Shown: positions 1 through 8,728 of the stretch, in pieces
Layout of the letters: each line of letters starts with the position of its first letter
Numbering within the stretch: position 1 is the stretch's first letter
The notes under the pieces: generated by a model
The model's input: the letters and a program-made list of their open reading frames with translations, nothing else
The model's database searches: none
Told to the model about the DNA's origin: nothing
Translations under genes and position numbers: made by a program
Origin: Marinomonas sp. UCMA 3892
GTDB taxonomy: Bacteria > Pseudomonadota > Gammaproteobacteria > Pseudomonadales > Marinomonadaceae
Direction of reading: 5' to 3'
NCBI RefSeq assembly: GCF_012726345.1
Contig: NZ_PTXN01000002.1
Coordinates: forward strand, 62,001 to 126,000
DNA length: 64,000 nt

Positions 1-429
1 AAACTGATTGCAGCCATTGATCCAGAAACCACAAACCGTATCGAAATTCACGACATCGAACCATTCGATACCTTAGTAAAAGGCAATATCGCCCTACTCG
101 GCGATGCGGCTCACAGCACAACCCCAGACATTGGCCAAGGCGGTTGCTCTGCACTCGAAGACGCCGTTGTACTTGGTCAGTGTTTCGCGGATCAATTCAA
201 AGAGAAAGGCAAAACGGTTTCTGGTGTTATCGCTGCATTAAAAAACTACGAAGAAGCTCGTCGCTTCCGCGTCAAAGACCTAGTATTAAAAGCTCGTAAA
301 CGTTGCGATGTCACCCATGGTAAAGACATGCAAGAAACCCAAGCTTGGTACGACGAACTAAGACACGAAACAGGCGAAAACATCATTGCAGGATTGCGTA
401 CTACTATTATTGGTGGACCGTTGGCTTAA
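1..429 (+). CDS. FAD-dependent monooxygenase, C-terminal part (HpxO-like urate hydroxylase candidate)
   Basis: The reading frame is open from the first base and ends at TAA 427-429, so only the last 142 residues are visible. They contain the G-D-A-A-H-S-T-T-P-D-I-G-Q-G-G motif that closes the FAD site of class A flavoprotein monooxygenases, followed by an A-L-E-D-A helix. The wording of this motif resembles FAD-dependent urate hydroxylase HpxO, which makes 5-hydroxyisourate in purine degradation. No other purine gene is visible, so the substrate is inferred from motif similarity only; a salicylate- or hydroxybenzoate-type hydroxylase remains possible. The N-terminal Rossmann motif lies outside the window. 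A long hairpin follows the stop. Confidence 0.75.
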   Translation, partial: KLIAAIDPETTNRIEIHDIEPFDTLVKGNIALLGDAAHSTTPDIGQGGCSALEDAVVLGQCFADQFKEKGKTVSGVIAALKNYEEARRFRVKDLVLKARKRCDVTHGKDMQETQAWYDELRHETGENIIAGLRTTIIGGPLA

Positions 430-489
430 TTCAAAAACTCTTTAGAAATCACTAAAAAAACATTTAAAAAAGCTATTTAAAGCTAAGGG

Positions 490-528
490 GTGATGATCGT
501 TTTCATGTATTAATAAAACGATCATCAC
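490..528 (+). terminator. Hairpin downstream of the FAD monooxygenase
   Basis: A 14-bp perfect stem (arms 490-503 and 515-528, 11-nt loop) lies 60 nt after the monooxygenase stop and is followed by a T-rich stretch (TTACTTTTA). It probably ends that transcript before the regulator gene at 615. Confidence 0.65.
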
Positions 529-614
529 TTACTTTTAGTAACAATTAATCGACAACTAAAACTTGATAAGAATCATAAATCTCGATATAAAGTCACCTTC
601 AACTGGAGATGACG

Positions 615-1535
615 ATGAGTAAAAAGTTCTTATTGCTAACCCCCGAAGATGGAGCAGATGTTCTAAAAAGCCTAGCAGCGCCTGCACGATTGGCAATATT
701 GTCCTTGTTACATGAAAAAGGGCCGATGAATGTCAATGATATTGCCGACCTTCTTGAACTGCCCCAATCATCAACCTCCAGTCATATTAATTCCCTTGAA
801 AGTGCCGGTTTAATTACCACCGAAAGCCAAAAAGGCCGTAAAGGCAGCCAGAAAATTTGCCGCGCGACACACGAAGAAATCGTCTTATCTTTCTGTAACA
901 CCAAACAAAATCAAAACAACGTCATCGAAGTCGCTATGCCTGTGGGCCTATATTCTGAGTTTGATGTGATGGCGCCTTGTGGTTTGTGTTCGGAATCTGG
1001 CATTGTTGGCTTCTTAGACAGTCCAGATACTTATCTTTCTCCTGATCGTATGCGTGCCAGTTTGTTGTGGTTTACCAAAGGCTATGTGGAATATCAGTTC
1101 CCCAACAATGCTCGTATTGCCGGTCAGACAGTGAAAGAGCTAGAGCTGGTAATGGAGCTGTCATCCGAAGTGCCTGGCACATCCGAAAATTGGCCTTCTG
1201 ATATCCATATCTCTATCAACGGAAAAACGGCTGCGATCTGGACTGCTCCTGGCGATTACGGCGATCGTCGTGGTAAACATACACCCGATTGGTGGAAGCT
1301 TGCTGGCAGCCAATACGGCCATTTAAAAAGCTTTCGTGTCACAAAAGATGGCACTTACGTCGATGGTGTACGGGTTTCTGATATCTCTTTGAAGGATCTT
1401 GCACTGGAAGACCATAGATCCATTCGTGTGCGAATCTCTGTTCCCGATGATGCTGAACACCCTGGCGGCATCAATATTTTTGGCAAGCAATTTGGCAATT
1501 ACGACCAAGATATTGTATTACGCCTTCAATCTTAA
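615..1535 (+). CDS. ArsR-family transcriptional regulator with long C-terminal ligand domain, probable arabinoside operon regulator
   Basis: Residues about 10-75 form a winged helix-turn-helix of ArsR type (A-A-P-A-R-L-A-I-L-S-L-L, then D-I-A-D-L-L-E-L with S-S-T-S-S-H recognition helix). The remaining 230 residues are a domain I do not recognise by name; it includes A-P-C-G-L-C and looks like a sugar or ligand sensor rather than a classical metal site. The protein is three times the length of metal-sensing ArsR proteins. I prefer ATG 615 (306 aa) because GGAG at 605-608 is spaced 6 nt from it; an upstream ATG at 609 abuts the same GGAG. It sits directly upstream, in the same direction, of the arabinofuranosidase/ABC operon, so control of that operon is the likely role. 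Confidence 0.8.
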   Translation: MSKKFLLLTPEDGADVLKSLAAPARLAILSLLHEKGPMNVNDIADLLELPQSSTSSHINSLESAGLITTESQKGRKGSQKICRATHEEIVLSFCNTKQNQNNVIEVAMPVGLYSEFDVMAPCGLCSESGIVGFLDSPDTYLSPDRMRASLLWFTKGYVEYQFPNNARIAGQTVKELELVMELSSEVPGTSENWPSDIHISINGKTAAIWTAPGDYGDRRGKHTPDWWKLAGSQYGHLKSFRVTKDGTYVDGVRVSDISLKDLALEDHRSIRVRISVPDDAEHPGGINIFGKQFGNYDQDIVLRLQS

Positions 1536-1680
1536 TCTCACACAGCATCTTATTTTCTGATGTAAATATCAGTAAGCCTGCTCTAATAAATCAAAATTTA
1601 AAAAATCTATAATTTTCATTATCTTAGTAACTTTCCAAATACCTACCCCTTTCTTTTTTCGTTACAAATCACACTTATAC

Positions 1681-1696
1681 ATACCAATTTTGGTAT
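1681..1696. promoter_or_regulatory. Imperfect palindrome upstream of abfA, possible operator
   Basis: ATACCAA and TTGGTAT flank a 2-nt centre in the 299-bp gap between the regulator and the arabinofuranosidase gene. It lies 32 nt upstream of a second, better palindrome. It could be a second regulator site; nothing proves binding. Confidence 0.35.
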
Positions 1697-1727
1697 TTGG
1701 TTGCACAAAAAATAAACGTCTTATTGA

Positions 1728-1757
1728 TTGACCTCAGGTCAAACATGCTTTTAATAT
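1728..1757 (+). promoter_or_regulatory. Candidate promoter with overlapping 15-nt operator palindrome for the arabinoside operon
   Basis: TTGACCTCAGGTCAA at 1728-1742 is a perfect palindrome around a central C. Its first six bases also serve as a near-consensus -35 (TTGACC), and TAATAT at 1752-1757, 18 nt further, is a plausible -10. A regulator bound here would block RNA polymerase. The abfA start is about 75 nt downstream. The adjacent ArsR-type regulator is the obvious candidate ligand-responsive repressor. Confidence 0.55.
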
Positions 1758-1834
1758 CCACTTATCAGATAAGAAACAAAAATTCAGATACTTAATATAT
1801 CTTAATATCCTACAAAAATAAGAAAGGAGTAAGC

Positions 1835-3343
1835 ATGCGCGCTAACGTAACCGCACATAAAGATTATGTGATTGCCAAAATAGACCCTCGCCTTTATGGC
1901 TCTTTCATCGAGCATTTAGGACGCGCTGTTTACAGCGGTATCTACGAACCAGGTCATGCAACTGCTGATGAACATGGTTTCCGTCAAGATGTTATCGAAC
2001 TCATCAAAGATATCGATGTGCCCGTTACTCGCTACCCCGGTGGTAACTTCGTTTCTGCTTATAACTGGGAAGATGGCATTGGGCCAAAAGAAGATCGCCC
2101 AACTCGCCTAGATCTTGCTTGGCACACATCAGAAAGTAATGAAATTGGTATTCATGAATTCGCTGAATGGGCAGAACAAGCCGGTACAGAAATGATGCTA
2201 GCGGTGAATCTTGGCTCACGAGGTTTAGACGAAGCACGTGCTTTTCTTGAATATGTGAACCACCCTGGCGGCTCATATTGGTCTGACCTTCGCAAGCAAA
2301 ACGGTCGTGAAGAACCTTGGGACGTTAAACTTTGGTGTCTGGGTAATGAAATGGATGGACCTTGGCAAATCGGACAAAAAACCGCCGCTGAATATGGTCG
2401 AGTAGCATTCGAAACCGCTAAAGCCATGCGCGCTTTCGACAAAAACATCGAGCTGGTTGTTTGTGGCTCTTCTTCCCCTAAAATGCCGACCTACCCTGAA
2501 TGGGAAAGCACTGTACTAGATTACACCTACGACACAGTCGACTACATTTCACTGCATATGTATTTCGATAATCACGAAAAAAACACCGCCAATTACTTAG
2601 CCAAAGTCAGCTTGCTTGATAACTATATCGACACCATCGCAGCGGTCATTAAAGCCACTAAAGCCAAAAAACGCTCCAAACACGATGTGTATATTTCCTT
2701 TGATGAATGGAACGTCTGGTATCACTCTAATGAACAAGACAAAAAAATTCTCGGTGGCAATGACGGCTGGCCACATGCTCCAGCTTTGTTAGAAGACATT
2801 TACGACTTTGCCGATACACTACAAGTTGGCTGTATTCTGAACACCTTTATTCGCCACAGTGATGTGGTCAAAATTGGTTGTTTGGCGCAATTGGTCAACG
2901 TTATCGCGCCGATTATGACAGTCAAAGATGGACCAGCGTGGCGTCAGTCGACTTACTATCCATATTTGTATGCGTCCCAATACGGTCGTGGCACAGCACT
3001 CAACCTTGCGGTGCAATGCCAAGGCTACGATACAGAGTTCGCCAGTGATGTCTCCTATCTAGATATTTCTGCCGTGGAATCTGATAAAGATGGCGCGCTA
3101 ACTTTCTTTATTGTTAACCGTCACCCAGACGAAAGCATTGAATTGGATCTGTCTCTGCAAGGATTTACACATCAGAAAGTCATTATGGATAAAGTCATGG
3201 CGGGCCATGCACTTGACGCAAAAAATGGTCCAGATGCAGAGCAAGTAGCCCCAAAAGACGGCCAAGGCGCAACAGTCAAACAGCAACAATTAACGGCAAG
3301 CATTGCTCCTATGAGCTATCGCATGATTCGACTTGGGGTGTAA
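1835..3343 (+). CDS. abfA: Alpha-N-arabinofuranosidase, glycoside hydrolase family 51
   Basis: 502 residues, the usual GH51 length. It releases terminal alpha-L-arabinofuranose from arabinan, arabinoxylan or arabino-oligosaccharides. The (beta/alpha)8 domain carries the acid/base motif G-N-E-M-D-G-P-W near residue 170 and the nucleophile motif S-F-D-E-W-N near residue 292; the G-G-N-F and R-Y-P-G-G-N signatures occur near residue 68. The C-terminal part is the expected beta-sandwich. There is no signal peptide, so the enzyme is cytoplasmic and acts on imported oligosaccharides. AAAGGAG precedes the start. First gene of an operon with an ABC importer (25-50 nt gaps or overlaps). Confidence 0.93.
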   Translation: MRANVTAHKDYVIAKIDPRLYGSFIEHLGRAVYSGIYEPGHATADEHGFRQDVIELIKDIDVPVTRYPGGNFVSAYNWEDGIGPKEDRPTRLDLAWHTSESNEIGIHEFAEWAEQAGTEMMLAVNLGSRGLDEARAFLEYVNHPGGSYWSDLRKQNGREEPWDVKLWCLGNEMDGPWQIGQKTAAEYGRVAFETAKAMRAFDKNIELVVCGSSSPKMPTYPEWESTVLDYTYDTVDYISLHMYFDNHEKNTANYLAKVSLLDNYIDTIAAVIKATKAKKRSKHDVYISFDEWNVWYHSNEQDKKILGGNDGWPHAPALLEDIYDFADTLQVGCILNTFIRHSDVVKIGCLAQLVNVIAPIMTVKDGPAWRQSTYYPYLYASQYGRGTALNLAVQCQGYDTEFASDVSYLDISAVESDKDGALTFFIVNRHPDESIELDLSLQGFTHQKVIMDKVMAGHALDAKNGPDAEQVAPKDGQGATVKQQQLTASIAPMSYRMIRLGV

Positions 3344-3386
3344 TACCCCAAGATTTTCCGTTTAAAACTTGCTGAGAGAGGAAACC

Positions 3387-4487
3387 ATGTCCGCATCTAT
3401 CTCTATAAAAAATATAACAAAGCGATATGACAGCGTTACCGTATTAGACGACATCAACTTACACATCGAAGACGGTGAATTTGTTGTATTCCTTGGCCCT
3501 TCTGGCTGCGGAAAATCCACCTTATTACGCATGATTGCGGGGCTGGAATCCATTACAGAAGGTTCTATCGATATTGGCGAAAAACGCATTGATACCTTAC
3601 CTCCAGGTCAACGCGGCGTCGCCATGGTATTTCAGTCCTATGCGCTCTACCCTCACATGACGACTCGCCAAAACATGGCGTTTGGTCTAGAAAATGTGAA
3701 AGTCGCACAAGACGAAATTGATCGTCGTGTTAATGATGCGGCGAAAATTCTCGAAATAGATCATTTACTGGATCGTAAACCGGGACGACTTTCTGGCGGC
3801 CAGCGTCAGCGCGTCGCCATAGGTCGCGCCATTGTCAAAGAACCTAAAGCCTTCCTATTTGATGAGCCACTATCCAATTTAGACGCAGCGTTACGCGGCA
3901 GAACGCGATTGGAACTGGCACAACTCCACCAGCGTCTTGGTTCGACAATGATCTTTGTTACTCACGATCAAGTAGAAGCTATGACGCTGGCTGATCGCAT
4001 TGTCATCATGCACAACCAAAAGATCGAGCAGATCGGCACACCAATGGAGATTTACCAATATCCGGCGAGTCGTTTTGTCGCGGAGTTTGTTGGCTCTCCG
4101 CCAATGTCTATGTTGCCGATTAATAGTATTGAAAATACGCCTGATGGTGTGACGGTCGAAGTCAGCGGTGCTGGCAAAGTCGTTACTGCGATTGTCCTTC
4201 CACCAGAGTTCAACGCCACAAATGCGGTTATCGGTATTCGAGCGGAAGACACCGCGGTAGTTGCCGCTGAAGAAGATGGCCTTGATCTGACCATAAAAGT
4301 GATTGAGCGTCTCGGTGATCGTACGCTTCTTTACGGTACTTTAATCGATGGCACTGACCTGATTGCTGAGGACTCAGGGCGATCAAAAGTAAAAGCTGGT
4401 GATATGGTTCGCGTATCAATTTCGCCTCAAGCTGCACATATTTTTGACGGTGATGGCCTTGCTTATCACAGTCAAATGGAGGTGTAA
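3387..4487 (+). CDS. Sugar ABC transporter ATP-binding protein, MalK/UgpC/MsmX type
   Basis: 366 residues. Walker A G-P-S-G-C-G-K-S-T, signature L-S-G-G-Q-R-Q-R-V, Walker B F-L-F-D-E-P and the switch histidine in V-T-H-D are all present, followed by the about 130-residue TOBE/OB regulatory domain typical of carbohydrate uptake (CUT1) ATPases. It powers import through the two following permeases. ATG 3387 is chosen because GAGAGGAAACC lies just before it; a TTG at 3369 would add six residues that include that ribosome site. It starts 43 nt after abfA and its stop is followed one base later by the next gene. Confidence 0.93.
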   Translation: MSASISIKNITKRYDSVTVLDDINLHIEDGEFVVFLGPSGCGKSTLLRMIAGLESITEGSIDIGEKRIDTLPPGQRGVAMVFQSYALYPHMTTRQNMAFGLENVKVAQDEIDRRVNDAAKILEIDHLLDRKPGRLSGGQRQRVAIGRAIVKEPKAFLFDEPLSNLDAALRGRTRLELAQLHQRLGSTMIFVTHDQVEAMTLADRIVIMHNQKIEQIGTPMEIYQYPASRFVAEFVGSPPMSMLPINSIENTPDGVTVEVSGAGKVVTAIVLPPEFNATNAVIGIRAEDTAVVAAEEDGLDLTIKVIERLGDRTLLYGTLIDGTDLIAEDSGRSKVKAGDMVRVSISPQAAHIFDGDGLAYHSQMEV

Positions 4488-4488
4488 G

Positions 4489-5370
4489 ATGGCAGAAAGT
4501 TATCGTCGTTCCCGTTGGACAAATGGTCTATTTGTCGTTCCCTATCTCAGTGTTTTTTTAACCTTGTTGGTCTTTCCTCTTGGTTGGGGAATTTGGCTGT
4601 CGCTCAATAAAGTTGATCTTTTTGGCGGCGAGCGCTTCATCGGCTTAAAAAACTATGCACGAGTATTAAGCGACCCAATTTTTGGCCAAGCGGTCAAAAA
4701 CACGCTAATTTTCGTTGGCGTGTCCGTCCCTACCTTGGTCATTCTTGGCTTGTTTCTAGCGTTAGCCTTGAATAAAACCAGCAAAGGGTCGTCGTTCTTG
4801 AGAGGTTTGTTTTTTGCCTCTTCTATTTTGTCCGTCACCATAGTGACGCTCATCTGGCGAATCGTCTTCATTCCCAATGACGGTTTGATGTCGTTGATTT
4901 TTGAGTTTTTCGGCTGGCAACCAATTGGCTTTCTTTCAACTACAGGATGGTCGTTGTTTTCAGTGGGCGTAGCAACCGTTTGGTGGTGCATTGGTTTGCC
5001 CATGATGCTTTTCTTAGCGGCCTTACAACAGATACCGAAAGACCTTTATGAAGCAGCAGCGTTAGATAACGCTTCCCGCTGGCGAGTGCTCACTCGTATC
5101 ACTCTGCCATCCATTAAGTCCACTATTATGTTGGTTGCCATCATTCAGGTAGTGATGCAATTCCAGTTGTTTGGTCAGGCACAATTGATGACCAATGGCG
5201 GTCCCGCTGGCTCATCTCGGCCAATTGTGATGTACATCTATGAAGTTGGCTTCTTACGTTGGGATATTGGTATGGGAGCTGCAGCATCACAAATCCTATT
5301 CTTAATCATTCTATGTGCCGCCATGCTTCAGTACTGGGTCAGCACTCGTAAAGAGGAGGTAGACGCATGA
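4489..5370 (+). CDS. Sugar ABC transporter permease, MalF-like (CUT1)
   Basis: 293 residues with about six transmembrane segments. The cytoplasmic EAA loop that docks on the ATPase is E-A-A-A-L-D-N-A-S-R-W near residue 185. ATG 4489 is preceded by GGAGGTGTAAG, which overlaps the end of the ATPase gene; a longer in-frame extension to 4399 would overlap that gene by 89 nt and is unlikely. With the next permease it forms the inner-membrane channel of an importer probably specific for arabino-oligosaccharides, judged from neighbouring abfA. Confidence 0.92.
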   Translation: MAESYRRSRWTNGLFVVPYLSVFLTLLVFPLGWGIWLSLNKVDLFGGERFIGLKNYARVLSDPIFGQAVKNTLIFVGVSVPTLVILGLFLALALNKTSKGSSFLRGLFFASSILSVTIVTLIWRIVFIPNDGLMSLIFEFFGWQPIGFLSTTGWSLFSVGVATVWWCIGLPMMLFLAALQQIPKDLYEAAALDNASRWRVLTRITLPSIKSTIMLVAIIQVVMQFQLFGQAQLMTNGGPAGSSRPIVMYIYEVGFLRWDIGMGAAASQILFLIILCAAMLQYWVSTRKEEVDA

Positions 5371-6212
5371 AAGCATTCAACTATTCGCCTGAACATTTGA
5401 CCTCTAACCGTCGGCTGTTTTGGATAGCTGCTGTGCTTGGTGTGATCATGATGGCGCCAGTAGCATGGATCATAGGTTTATCTCTAAAGGACAACGCTGA
5501 ATTACTCAGAGGTACTGAGGCGGTTTTTAATATGCCTTATACCTTGGTCAATTATGCCAATATTCTAGAATCCTCCAGCGTATTTGGTTGGTTTATGAAC
5601 TCTATGATAGTGGCTGTTGGTCAAACGTTTGGAGTCTTGTTGCTGTCGTCGCTTGCCGGATACGCCTTTGCCAGACTTGAGTTTCCATTTCGCAAAACGC
5701 TATTCATCATTGTGTTATTCGGCCTCGCTGTACCAGAACAAGCGGTAATCATTGCTCGTCACCAGATGTTTAATTGGTTTGACCTGCATAACACCCATAT
5801 TGGCTTAATATTGCCAAACTTATCATCAGCATTTGGCGTTTTCTTGATGACACAATTCTTTCGGGCCATCCCAAAAGAAATTGATGAAGCTGCCATGCTG
5901 GATAACACCTCAACCTTTCGTATCTTCTGGAAAGTATTGCTACCGCTGACGCTACCGGCACAAGCAACCTTGGGAATCTTCACTTTCTTGCAAGCTTGGA
6001 ATGATTATTGGTGGCCGCTTATTTCTGCGACCAAATCCGACATGTACACACTCACCATAGGCATAGCATCGTCGCAAACGAACTTTGCACAATCCGAAGG
6101 CTTAGGTTTTCTGGGCGCACAAGCGGTGTTTGCCTCGTTGCCTGTGGTAATTGTCTACATCTTTTTTCAACGCCATATAGTTACCGCGGTATCAGGAGGA
6201 GCCGTGAAATAG
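5367..6212 (+). CDS. Sugar ABC transporter permease, MalG-like (CUT1)
   Basis: 281 residues, six predicted membrane segments, EAA loop E-A-A-M-L-D-N-T-S-T-F followed by L-L-P-L-T-L-P. The ATG overlaps the previous permease stop by 4 nt (ATGA), indicating translational coupling, and GAGGAGGT lies 12 nt upstream. It is the second half of the membrane channel. Substrate inferred from context only. Confidence 0.92.
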   Translation: MKAFNYSPEHLTSNRRLFWIAAVLGVIMMAPVAWIIGLSLKDNAELLRGTEAVFNMPYTLVNYANILESSSVFGWFMNSMIVAVGQTFGVLLLSSLAGYAFARLEFPFRKTLFIIVLFGLAVPEQAVIIARHQMFNWFDLHNTHIGLILPNLSSAFGVFLMTQFFRAIPKEIDEAAMLDNTSTFRIFWKVLLPLTLPAQATLGIFTFLQAWNDYWWPLISATKSDMYTLTIGIASSQTNFAQSEGLGFLGAQAVFASLPVVIVYIFFQRHIVTAVSGGAVK

Positions 6213-6290
6213 CCTTCATTGAATTATTAAAAGCGTAAAAGTAGAACGAGATAGACAACAAAAATAAAAACGAACAAGGAGAAAAATATA

Positions 6291-7592
6291 ATGAAACAGT
6301 TACTTCTCGGAACAGCAACAGCAGGTCTTTTGGCTTTATCACCGCTTGCCAGCGCTACCACGATAGAACTACAGCGCTTCTTTGGTGCTTGTGAAGCCGA
6401 ATATGGTAATAACACAGATGTGTCTGCAGCGGTTGGCGAATGTGGCATCATCACCTCTCTGGTTAACAAATTCGAGGCAGACAATCCCGATATTGACGTC
6501 AATGTCACCACAGTCGAATGGCCTGGCTATGATCAACTTAATGCCCAACTAGCCTCACGATCTGCGCCAGATGTTGTCTCTATGCATTACTCGGCCATAT
6601 CAGATTATCAATCCCGTGGTCTGTTAGTTCCCCTCGATAAGCTTTTAAAAGATCAGAACATTAAACCTTCAGACTTTACCGAGGCCGGCATTTCCAGTGT
6701 CACCAAGGAAGATGGCATATACGCCCTGCCCTTTGATAACTGGACTATGCTGTTTCATGTTAACAACAACCTTATGAGACAAGCAGGCTTACTCAAAAAA
6801 GATGGCACGCCTATTTTACCGACCAGCCGAGAAGAGCTATTTTCTCAAGGCAAACAGTTTCAAGAAGCAACAGGGAAACCCTATCTAATTCAGGTATCAG
6901 CTAATGAAACTGCCAGCTTTGCACGCATGTTTTATACTTTGATGATGCAACAAAACAGCACTTTTTTTGATGACCCTAGAAAAATTGACTTAACTGGCGA
7001 AGACGCCAAGAAAACACTCACCTTCATGAAAGATATGTTAAATGTCACCGCAAAAAATCTAGACTATGCCGCCGCCGTTTCAGGCTTTTCCAGTGGTGAC
7101 GCAGGTATTTCTGTCAATGGAACATGGTTAATTGGGTCATATGATAACCAATCCAAAGAGAGTAATAATGCCTTGTCAGGTGGTTACAGTGTTTATCCTA
7201 TCCCTCAGTTTTTTGATAAGAAAGATGTAACCTATACAGATGGGCATGGTTGGGCCGTTCCTCGCGGCAAGCGTAGTGATGAAAAAATGGCAGCCATTGG
7301 TAAATTGTTCAAATTCTTTTATGACAACAACTATCAATGGGCAAGAACGGGTCACTTACCCGTCGTAAAAGCCGTCATAAATAGCGAGCAATTCAAATCA
7401 CTTCCTCATCGTAGTGATATCGCTAAAATAGCTAAAACAGGTCAAGCTTTGCCTTCAGCCGTGTTACGACAATTCGCCATCCAAGATATTCTTGGCGAAG
7501 AGTTAAGCTCTGCGGTTAATGGCGACAAATCGATAGACGATGCACTAAAAACAGCGCAATATCGGGTTAACGACTTATTAGAAAATATCTAA
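6291..7592 (+). CDS. Extracellular solute-binding protein, family 1 (sugar)
   Basis: 433 residues with a clear signal peptide (M-K-Q-L-L-L-G-T..., cleavage after A-S-A near residue 22), so periplasmic. The fold is the MalE/UgpB type: residues such as F-E-A-D-N-P-D-I-D-V near 60 and W-P-G-Y-D-Q-L-N-A-Q-L follow the family pattern. Two cysteines near residues 33 and 50 of the precursor could form a disulphide. AAGGAG precedes ATG at good spacing. The gene is followed 22 nt later by a strong hairpin that separates it from the epimerase gene and may raise the binding protein's share of the transcript. Confidence 0.92.
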   Translation: MKQLLLGTATAGLLALSPLASATTIELQRFFGACEAEYGNNTDVSAAVGECGIITSLVNKFEADNPDIDVNVTTVEWPGYDQLNAQLASRSAPDVVSMHYSAISDYQSRGLLVPLDKLLKDQNIKPSDFTEAGISSVTKEDGIYALPFDNWTMLFHVNNNLMRQAGLLKKDGTPILPTSREELFSQGKQFQEATGKPYLIQVSANETASFARMFYTLMMQQNSTFFDDPRKIDLTGEDAKKTLTFMKDMLNVTAKNLDYAAAVSGFSSGDAGISVNGTWLIGSYDNQSKESNNALSGGYSVYPIPQFFDKKDVTYTDGHGWAVPRGKRSDEKMAAIGKLFKFFYDNNYQWARTGHLPVVKAVINSEQFKSLPHRSDIAKIAKTGQALPSAVLRQFAIQDILGEELSSAVNGDKSIDDALKTAQYRVNDLLENI

Positions 7593-7614
7593 TCTATCTA
7601 TATTTCTATACTTT

Positions 7615-7640
7615 CGGGAGCTTCGGCTCCCGTTTATTTG
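7615..7640 (+). terminator. GC-rich hairpin with TTCG tetraloop between binding protein and galM
   Basis: CGGGAGC (7615-7621) pairs with GCTCCCG (7626-7632) around a TTCG loop, an exceptionally stable tetraloop, followed by TTTATTTG. It lies 22 nt after the binding-protein stop and 23 nt before the epimerase start. It may be a partial terminator or an mRNA-stabilising 3' end that lowers epimerase output. Confidence 0.7.
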
Positions 7641-7654
7641 AAAAGGATACCTCC

Positions 7655-8638
7655 GTGAATCTCGTTCCAAATTTAAACCAAGTTCAATATGTCACGCTAC
7701 AAAACGCTCAACTCAAAGTGTCTATTTTGACACTGGGCGCTAGCATTCAATCCGTTTATCTAAATGGCTATGAGCATTCTTTAGTATTAGGATCGCCAAA
7801 GCTGACCGATTATCTTCAAGGAGCAAAATACTTTGGTGCGGTAGTCGGGCGAGTGGCAAACCGAACTAATAAAGGCCATGCCGTGATTGGCGGTAAAGCA
7901 TATCAATTACCACCTACTCTGCCTGAAGTTCACCATTTACACGGCGGCCCAGATGGAACAGGCAGCAAAAACTGGTCAATCATCAAACAAACTAACGACA
8001 TGGTTCAGCTACAAACTACACTTGCTGACGGTGAGATGGGCTATCCAGGTAACATGGTTGTGGATGTATTGTATCGTTTGCTCGATAGCACATTAGAAAT
8101 GGAAATCACCGCCACCACAGACAAATTAACGATTTGCAATTTTGCGGGGCACAGCTACGTAAATCTTGACGGCAAAGGCTCTATTTTAGATCACCAACTG
8201 AGCATCCAAGCCGATCATTATTTACCTGTTGACGCTGGATTGATTCCAACAGGCGAAGTCTCACCTACGGCTGGCAGCCCGTTTGATTTTCATCAGCTTC
8301 GCACCATAGGCCGTGAAGATTATCCTGATCTAGACACCAACTTCTGCCTTTCTCTTGCCAGTAACCGCCCACTACAAACAGTCGCTACACTCAAAGCGCC
8401 AATCACTGGACTCACTCTGAATTACCAAACAACAGAACCTGGCTTACAGGTTTATGATGGACGCCACATAAATCTCGCCGCAGAATCAAATATCAACCAA
8501 GGCGCATTAACTGCCTATGCAGGTCTTGCTCTTGAAGCTCAACATTGGCCGGATGCGATTAACCAATCTCACTTCCCACCAATATTACTTGCACCAGAAG
8601 ATACTTACCGACAAGTCACGCGCTATGAGTTCGTGTAA
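7655..8638 (+). CDS. galM: Aldose 1-epimerase (mutarotase)
   Basis: 327 residues, typical GalM length. It interconverts alpha and beta anomers of free sugars. Catalytic base and acid regions are visible: H-H-L-H-G-G near residue 94, and the C-terminal glutamate in L-A-L-E-A-Q-H-W-P near residue 290. The start is GTG at 7655, preceded by AAAAGGATACCTCC. It closes the arabinoside operon, where it would act on sugar released by the arabinofuranosidase. A bidirectional terminator follows. Confidence 0.9.
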   Translation: MNLVPNLNQVQYVTLQNAQLKVSILTLGASIQSVYLNGYEHSLVLGSPKLTDYLQGAKYFGAVVGRVANRTNKGHAVIGGKAYQLPPTLPEVHHLHGGPDGTGSKNWSIIKQTNDMVQLQTTLADGEMGYPGNMVVDVLYRLLDSTLEMEITATTDKLTICNFAGHSYVNLDGKGSILDHQLSIQADHYLPVDAGLIPTGEVSPTAGSPFDFHQLRTIGREDYPDLDTNFCLSLASNRPLQTVATLKAPITGLTLNYQTTEPGLQVYDGRHINLAAESNINQGALTAYAGLALEAQHWPDAINQSHFPPILLAPEDTYRQVTRYEFV

Positions 8639-8668
8639 TTGGTAGAAAATTAAAGGCTTACCCAAAAC

Positions 8669-8709
8669 AAAAAGGGGGGTTCTACCTTAGATGTAGACCC
8701 CCCTTTTTC
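8669..8709. terminator. Bidirectional rho-independent terminator between galM and the converging binding-protein gene
   Basis: A 17-bp stem (8669-8685 with 8693-8709) of A5-G6 paired to C6-T5 plus TTCTAC/GTAGA, 7-nt loop. A tracts on one side and T tracts on the other let it end transcription from both converging genes. Confidence 0.85.
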
Positions 8710-8728
8710 TATAGATTTGAACCCATTT

